Shown here one piece after another: positions 5,365 to 9,455 of a stretch of 9,455 nt of DNA (position 1 is the stretch's first letter; every line of letters begins with the position of its first letter). Made by a program: the position numbers and the translations under genes. The DNA lies in NCBI GenBank assembly GCA_937913075.1, contig CALEPU010000200.1:1-9455 (forward strand), given 5' to 3'. Origin of the DNA: an uncultured Clostridia bacterium (lineage in GTDB: Bacteria; Bacillota; Clostridia; Christensenellales; CAG-138). Under the pieces are notes generated by a model. It was not told the origin of the DNA and made no database searches. It saw only the letters and a program-made list of their open reading frames with translations.

Positions 5365-6237
5365 ATGAGACCTTATTTTATAGTCAACCCGATAGCGGGC
5401 GGCGGCATGGCGCTCGAAAAGTTCAAGGCGGCGACGGCCTATTTGGACAGCCGCGGCGCAGAATACGGCTGCGTTTTGACCGAGCGTGAGCATCAGTCCA
5501 CCGCGCTTGCCGAGGAGGCTTACGCCAACGGTGAGCGCATGATAGTCGCCGTCGGCGGCGACGGTACGGTAAACGAGGTGGCGTCCGCGCTCTGCAACAG
5601 GAGCGACGCCGCAATGGGCATATTCCCCTTCGGCACGGGCAACGACCTTGCCCGCGTTTTAAGGCTGCCCACAGAGCCCAAATCCGCAGCGGAGCTTTTG
5701 CTCGGCGGCGAGGCGAAGCCCATCGACATGGGGCTTGCCGGCAATACTCCGTTTATTAACGTCGGCGGTATGGGCTTTGACGTTGACGTCGTTATCAACA
5801 CCGAGAGATACAAGGGCCGTTTTCACGGCATGCTGCCCTACATATTCGGCATAATACGCTCGCTCTCACATCTGCGCGGGCTTTCGGTCAAAGTCACAAC
5901 GGGCGGAGTTACTACCAAGGAGGAGCTGCTGCTGTGCTCGGTTTGCAACGGCTCGCACCTCGGCGGCGGCATGAACGTCGCTCCCGAGGCGGACGCTTCG
6001 GACGGGCTTTTCGACGTCTGCATGATAAAAAAAATCGGGCTCATCCCCCTGCTCATGCTCCTGCCCAAGTTTATTAAAGGAAAGCATCTGGGCAAAAAGC
6101 CCGTGCGTTATTTCCGCACGGACGAGATAACCTTTGAATGTGAGAGGACCCCCCTGCAGCTTGACGGCGAGCTCGGCAGCTTTGCGCCGGTTCGCTTTAA
6201 GGTGCTGCCCCATGCGCTGCGGGTGGTAATGCCTTAA
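5365..6237 (+). CDS. Diacylglycerol/lipid kinase (YegS/BmrU/DgkB-like)
   Basis: The 290-residue soluble protein starts at ATG 5365 with CGGAG 6 nt upstream, a normal length for the family. FIVNPIAGGG (5-14) is the usual first strand and phosphate loop. VGGDGTVNEV (63-72) is the nucleotide-binding and catalytic motif of DAGK-catalytic-domain enzymes. FGTGNDLAR (89-97) is the second signature, and LQLDGELG near 264-271 is the conserved C-terminal motif. The family phosphorylates diacylglycerol or related lipids with ATP at the inner membrane face, recycling lipids to phosphatidic acid. Substrate specificity cannot be read from the sequence. It is the first gene of a tight operon; the next ATG lies 15 nt after its stop. 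Confidence 0.93.
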   Translation: MRPYFIVNPIAGGGMALEKFKAATAYLDSRGAEYGCVLTEREHQSTALAEEAYANGERMIVAVGGDGTVNEVASALCNRSDAAMGIFPFGTGNDLARVLRLPTEPKSAAELLLGGEAKPIDMGLAGNTPFINVGGMGFDVDVVINTERYKGRFHGMLPYIFGIIRSLSHLRGLSVKVTTGGVTTKEELLLCSVCNGSHLGGGMNVAPEADASDGLFDVCMIKKIGLIPLLMLLPKFIKGKHLGKKPVRYFRTDEITFECERTPLQLDGELGSFAPVRFKVLPHALRVVMP

Positions 6238-6252
6238 AAGGAGTTGAAGGCT

Positions 6253-7401
6253 ATGGCAAAGAAACGCAGAAAGATAGTCGTTCGTGACGGCAGGCGCACA
6301 GCCGGCAGGCTTGCGCTGCTTATATTGAGCGTGCTGCTCGTTGCCGGCGCGGTCATATCCGCCGTGTTTATAGTCAAGAGCTGCGGGGTCATGCTCTCAA
6401 CGCGTGTGCTGAGCTTCGACTCCGCCTCGAAGCATTGCGGCACGGGCGACGGGATACTTTACCTTCGCGGAGGATACCTCAATTTTTACAGCTTTAAGGA
6501 TGAGGATCGCAACTATTCCCTCGAGCTTTCAAACGAGCCAGACGGGCTTGTCGGCTCCGAGGGGGTCAAGGCGGTGTATTCCGAGGGTGCGGTGCAGATA
6601 ATCGGCGCTCCCTTCAATATAGAGCTCGACGGGACGGTCAAAAAGGTCTGCTGCGGCAGCGGGCACGCCGCCGTATGCAAGCGCCGCGCCACCGGTGAGA
6701 CCGAGCTTAGGATATACAGCTCCACGGGTCAGCAGGTGCTGCAGCTCCCCAACTCCGGCGATCCCGATACCTGCTATGCCGAAGGACAGCTCATCGACTT
6801 CGGCTTCAGCGAGGCGGCGGGCACGGTGCTCTGGACAATGGAGCTCGACACCGCGTCCGGCACGCCGCGCACCACCATAACCACCTACGACCTTACGAGG
6901 ATGACCAACTCCGGCATAATAACCGTTCAGGGTCAGCTCATCGAAAAGGTCTTCTTTACCGACAACGGAATGTATGCGGTGGGCACCGAATCGCTTATTC
7001 GCTACGGCGCGGGCGACAACAGAGAAAAATACCGCGTGCGTATCTACGGCTACCGTGTCGAAGACGTGAGCCTTGCGGGAGATCGGCCCTGTATGCTGCT
7101 CGTGCCGAGGGAGGGCGAGCAGGGGCTTATGGCGAGGATACTCTCCGTCAGCGAGAAGGACGTCGCGGGCGAAACGGCCGTTACCGTTCTTCTGCCCGAG
7201 GGTACCGTCGGCTGCTATATGGTGAACGGCATGCTTGCGATAGTCACGGACAATTCCGTAAGGCTGCACGATACCTCCGGCAAGCTCGTCGAGAGGCTCG
7301 ATTTCAACGCCGCGCCGATAACCTCCGCCGAAAAGCTCGACGAGCGCCACATCCTTTTGGAAAGGAGCGGGGAGTACACTCTCCTGACGGTCGGCAAATG
7401 A
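6253..7401 (+). CDS. Membrane-anchored predicted beta-propeller protein, DUF5711-like
   Basis: The ATG at 6253 is chosen (AAGGAG at 6238-6243), giving 382 residues. The in-frame TTG at 6244 overlaps the binding site. The N-terminus is strongly basic (AKKRRKIVVRDGRR), one transmembrane helix spans about residues 20-44, and the rest is outside. The extracytoplasmic part is a series of short beta-strand repeats with Gly/Asp turns. GDGILYLRGGYLNFY, TELRIYSSTGQQVLQL and NSVRLHDTSGKLVERL resemble propeller blades. No catalytic motif was recognised. I believe it matches the DUF5711 group common in Clostridia, often next to a CvpA gene, but this is from memory of the family rather than a search. It overlaps the next gene by 4 bp, so the two are probably translationally coupled and may work together. 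Confidence 0.75.
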   Translation: MAKKRRKIVVRDGRRTAGRLALLILSVLLVAGAVISAVFIVKSCGVMLSTRVLSFDSASKHCGTGDGILYLRGGYLNFYSFKDEDRNYSLELSNEPDGLVGSEGVKAVYSEGAVQIIGAPFNIELDGTVKKVCCGSGHAAVCKRRATGETELRIYSSTGQQVLQLPNSGDPDTCYAEGQLIDFGFSEAAGTVLWTMELDTASGTPRTTITTYDLTRMTNSGIITVQGQLIEKVFFTDNGMYAVGTESLIRYGAGDNREKYRVRIYGYRVEDVSLAGDRPCMLLVPREGEQGLMARILSVSEKDVAGETAVTVLLPEGTVGCYMVNGMLAIVTDNSVRLHDTSGKLVERLDFNAAPITSAEKLDERHILLERSGEYTLLTVGK

Positions 7402-8102
7402 ACCTGCTTGATATTGCTCTGCTCGCCATACTCGCACTGTTCGTGTTTTCGGGCGTACACAAGGGCTTTTTGTACACTGCGATAAGCGTGGCCTGCATGC
7501 TGCTGTGCATGATGCTCGCTTTCGTTATCATGCCGCTCGTATCCGTGCGGGTGACCTCCAACGAAAAGATATTCACCGGCATGCTCTACTACACCGAGGG
7601 CAGCGAGTACATTTACGACGTTGAGCTGAGCAAGACAGCTATAACCCAGATCGACCGCGACGATCTCGAGGAGGTCTACAACCGTTCAGACGTCGCCTAT
7701 CCCATGGATATCCGCATAAGGGAGAACATAGAGGACGCCGCCTTTGAGGATGAAGACATAGTCACCCTCGGCGATTATTTCAACGAGACAATGGTGCTCG
7801 TAACGATAAACATACTGGTGTTCCTCGCTCTGTACGCCGTGCTGCGGGCGGTCTCCGCCTTCATGCTCGGCTGGCGCAATTACGCAAAGAAGCTGAAAAA
7901 GCTGAAAAAGCTCGATATCCCCGCCGCGATCGGTACGGGGCTCATACGCGGCACGCTTGCCATGTTCCTTTTGTTCATGCTCTGCCCGATAGTTTTGACG
8001 GTGCTCCCGTTTGACGTTGTGGAGGAGCTTGTTGAGCGCAGCACACTCGCCTCCTTCTTCTATCAGTCCAACTTCCTGCTGGGGCTGATACCGGGAATCT
8101 GA
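7398..8102 (+). CDS. CvpA-family integral membrane protein
   Basis: The 234-residue product starts at the ATG within the ATGA overlap with the preceding gene. Predicted helices are at about 3-19, 24-48, 132-157 and 183-204. Between helices 2 and 3 is a roughly 80-residue acidic extracytoplasmic or loop segment (52-131). After helix 3 comes a basic stretch (KKLKKLKKL, 164-172), then IPAAIGTGLIRGTLAMFL, matching the CvpA pattern of a Gly-rich stretch leading into the last helix. CvpA proteins were named for colicin V production. In Firmicutes their role is in envelope homeostasis and remains poorly defined. The long acidic insert is larger than in the short enterobacterial CvpA (about 160 residues). 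Confidence 0.8.
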   Translation: MNLLDIALLAILALFVFSGVHKGFLYTAISVACMLLCMMLAFVIMPLVSVRVTSNEKIFTGMLYYTEGSEYIYDVELSKTAITQIDRDDLEEVYNRSDVAYPMDIRIRENIEDAAFEDEDIVTLGDYFNETMVLVTINILVFLALYAVLRAVSAFMLGWRNYAKKLKKLKKLDIPAAIGTGLIRGTLAMFLLFMLCPIVLTVLPFDVVEELVERSTLASFFYQSNFLLGLIPGI

Positions 8103-8147
8103 CGACGGGCGCGGCGAAAAGTTTTTTGATTTTAGGAGAGCAATACG

Positions 8148-9017
8148 ATGTTTCTTGCTGACGGTTGGCAGGATTATGAGATAATCGACGCGGGCGGCGG
8201 CGACAAGCTGGAGCGCTGGGGCAAGGTTACGCTTTTGCGTCCCGATCCGCAGGCTGTGTGGCCCATGCGTGAAAACGGGCGCTCCGTCGACGCAAGGTAC
8301 ATCAGATCGGAAACGGGCGGCGGGCATTGGGATTACCGCCGCGAGCTGCCCGAGAGCTGGCGCATAAGTTACCGCGATCTGAGCTTTACGGTGCGTCCCA
8401 CGGGCTTCAAGCATACGGGGCTCTTTCCCGAGCAGGCGGTCAACTGGGACTATATGCGCGGGATGGTGCGCAATTATAAAAACGGCGATCCCAACAGGCA
8501 GTTCAGGGTATTGAACCTCTTTGCCTACACCGGCGGAGCGACCTGCGCTCTGGCGGCGGAGGGCGCCGAGGTCGTGCACGTTGACGCCGCCAAGGGCATG
8601 GTGCAGTGGGCAAAGAACAACCTCGACGCCTGCGGGCTCTCGGACAGACCTGTCAGGTTTATAGTTGACGACTGCATGAAGTTCGTGCAGCGTGAGCTGC
8701 GCCGCGGCAGGAAATACGAGGGCATACTGATGGATCCGCCGAGCTACGGCAGAGGGCCCACGGGCGAGATGTGGCACATCGAGACCGGTCTCTATCCTCT
8801 GGTCGAGGCGTGTGCGGGGCTTTTAAGCGACGAAGCCGCATTCTTCCTGATAAACTCCTATACAACAGGGCTTGCTCCTGCGGTTCTTACCGACGTCCTT
8901 TCAGTCGCGCTCGAAGACCGCGGCGGGCACGTTGAGTCGGATGAAGTGGGTCTGCCCATTACGAGAGGAAACCTCGTGCTGCCCTGCGGAGCGACGGGGC
9001 GATGGGAAAGAGGATAA
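8148..9017 (+). CDS. Class I SAM-dependent rRNA methyltransferase, RlmI-like
   Basis: The 289-residue product starts at ATG 8148 with AGGAGAG about 8 nt upstream, 45 nt after the CvpA stop. HTGLFPEQAVNWDYM (89-103) is the segment that precedes motif I in RlmI/RlmK-type enzymes. The SAM-binding motif I is LNLFAYTGGAT (122-132), with the acidic ribose contact VDA (145-147). DD (174-175) is the adenine-side motif and MDPPSYGRG (195-203) the catalytic motif IV. The family methylates 23S rRNA bases (for example m5C1962 in E. coli RlmI). The N-terminal PUA domain of RlmI is not present in recognisable form; residues 1-85 form a shorter N-terminal region. The exact target nucleotide is unknown. Confidence 0.85.
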   Translation: MFLADGWQDYEIIDAGGGDKLERWGKVTLLRPDPQAVWPMRENGRSVDARYIRSETGGGHWDYRRELPESWRISYRDLSFTVRPTGFKHTGLFPEQAVNWDYMRGMVRNYKNGDPNRQFRVLNLFAYTGGATCALAAEGAEVVHVDAAKGMVQWAKNNLDACGLSDRPVRFIVDDCMKFVQRELRRGRKYEGILMDPPSYGRGPTGEMWHIETGLYPLVEACAGLLSDEAAFFLINSYTTGLAPAVLTDVLSVALEDRGGHVESDEVGLPITRGNLVLPCGATGRWERG

Positions 9018-9018
9018 C

Positions 9019-9053
9019 GAATACTGAATATTGAAGAATGAATAATGAATAAT
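9019..9053. repeat. Five tandem copies of a 7-bp repeat (GAATAAT-like)
   Basis: Directly after the methyltransferase stop lie GAATACT, GAATATT, GAAGAAT, GAATAAT and GAATAAT, five 7-bp units with drift in the first three. The tract fills most of the 57-bp gap before the RluA-like gene and replaces any clear ribosome binding site. No function is evident. Confidence 0.8.
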
Positions 9054-9074
9054 TAGTTTTCAGTAAAATTGTTT

Positions 9075-9407
9075 ATGCCTTTGACTGTTTTATACGAGGA
9101 CAACCACATAATCGTTACAGTCAAGCCCGTGAACGTTCCCGTGCAGGCGGACGACACGGGCGATTTGGATCTGCTCACACAAGTCAAGGCATATATAAAG
9201 GAAAAATACAATAAGCCCGGCGAAGTATACTGCGGGCTGGTGCACCGTTTGGACAGACCGGTAGGCGGCGTGATGGTTTTCGCAAGGACGAGCAAAGCAG
9301 CGCAAAGGCTTGCTCCTCAATTTGCCGATAAGGGCGGCTCCGGCGCGAAAAAGCGCTACGCCGCAGCGGTCTGCGGCGAGATCTCATCGCGCAGCGCAGC
9401 GAGATAA
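9075..9407 (+). CDS. RluA-family pseudouridine synthase, truncated N-terminal half
   Basis: From ATG 9075 the frame gives 110 residues; family members usually have more than 200. LYEDNHIIVTVKP (6-18) is the conserved first strand region and GLVHRLDRPVGGVMVFARTSKA (54-75) the catalytic block with Asp60, the residue that attacks the uridine. KKRYAAAVCGEI (92-103) is the strand that normally leads into the second half. After Ile103 the sequence enters a hairpin-rich element and stops at TAA 9405. The window ends 48 bases later. ATGAGAGAGCTG at 9443-9454 encodes MREL in another frame and could be the resumed gene (the family often has a GELxDxL segment here). No good Shine-Dalgarno precedes the ATG. 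It is probably a pseudogene or interrupted gene. Confidence 0.75.
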   Translation: MPLTVLYEDNHIIVTVKPVNVPVQADDTGDLDLLTQVKAYIKEKYNKPGEVYCGLVHRLDRPVGGVMVFARTSKAAQRLAPQFADKGGSGAKKRYAAAVCGEISSRSAAR

Positions 9408-9448
9408 TATTTTGCGGCATGGTGCCGCGGTGACATCATTTTATGAGA
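9382..9448. repeat. Palindromic REP/MITE-like element interrupting the RluA-like gene
   Basis: TCTCAT (9382-9387) and ATGAGA (9443-9448) are 6-bp inverted ends. Inside is a perfect hairpin GCGGCA-TGG-TGCCGC (9414-9428), preceded by a second, imperfect fold with ATCTC/GAGAT arms (9381-9405). The 67-bp size, inverted ends and GC-rich hairpins fit a small repetitive palindromic element. With only one copy in the window, repetitiveness is inferred. Confidence 0.5.
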
Positions 9449-9455
9449 GAGCTGA

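Noticed and set aside
6529..7437. 302-codon minus-strand frame
   Set aside because: It is a shadow of the propeller gene: no binding site, no domain, and it runs across the coupled gene boundary.
7686..8777. 363-codon minus-strand frame
   Set aside because: It spans two well-supported plus-strand genes (CvpA and methyltransferase) and has a composition without recognisable motifs.

Overview
The window looks like a piece of a gut-type Clostridia genome, probably Oscillospirales or Ruminococcaceae. Coding DNA is GC-rich, intergenic DNA is AT-rich, and most genes have strong AGGAG-type ribosome binding sites. A lone Spo0A effector domain points to an endospore-lineage Firmicute. Both ends look like contig edges. 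The left end carries a 43-bp exact copy of sequence from inside the same gene. The right end falls just after a palindromic element that cuts off an rluA-type gene. These are readings of the sequence; no database search was run.

Left half (1-4441), all on the minus strand, in transcription order: (i) a membrane-anchored extracytoplasmic protein related to the TasA/camelysin group (GTG start at 4360); (ii) an exported protein with a signal peptide of the SipW-dependent type ending ATYA|WFT (3294-2416); (iii) a SipW/ER-type signal peptidase I with Ser-His-Asp residues and a long Ala/Glu-rich cytoplasmic tail (2331-1531); (iv) a membrane-anchored McrB-like AAA+ ATPase, 3' end missing (1429-1). 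A good promoter lies at 4413-4441, and the gaps between genes hold strong hairpins. The reading is a surface-protein or filament export module in which a peptidase processes its neighbours' products and an AAA+ motor acts on the inner membrane face. The motor is not part of the textbook sipW-tasA system.

Centre (4361-4909): a 549-bp AT-rich divergent control region with direct repeats, an AT-rich inverted repeat and three Spo0A-box-like sites. Two of these sites are tandem, 10 bp apart, directly next to a -10 element. The gene they face (4910-5272) encodes a stand-alone Spo0A C-terminal DNA-binding domain with no receiver domain. This suggests autoregulation and possibly control of the divergent export module.

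Right half (5365-9407), plus strand, compact housekeeping-type operon: YegS/BmrU/DgkB-like lipid kinase, a DUF5711-like membrane-anchored predicted beta-propeller, a CvpA-family membrane protein (4-bp ATGA overlap), a class I SAM-dependent RlmI-like rRNA methyltransferase, a run of five 7-bp repeats, and the N-terminal half of an RluA-family pseudouridine synthase cut short at a hairpin-rich repeat element. No tRNA, rRNA, CRISPR array or transposase gene was seen.
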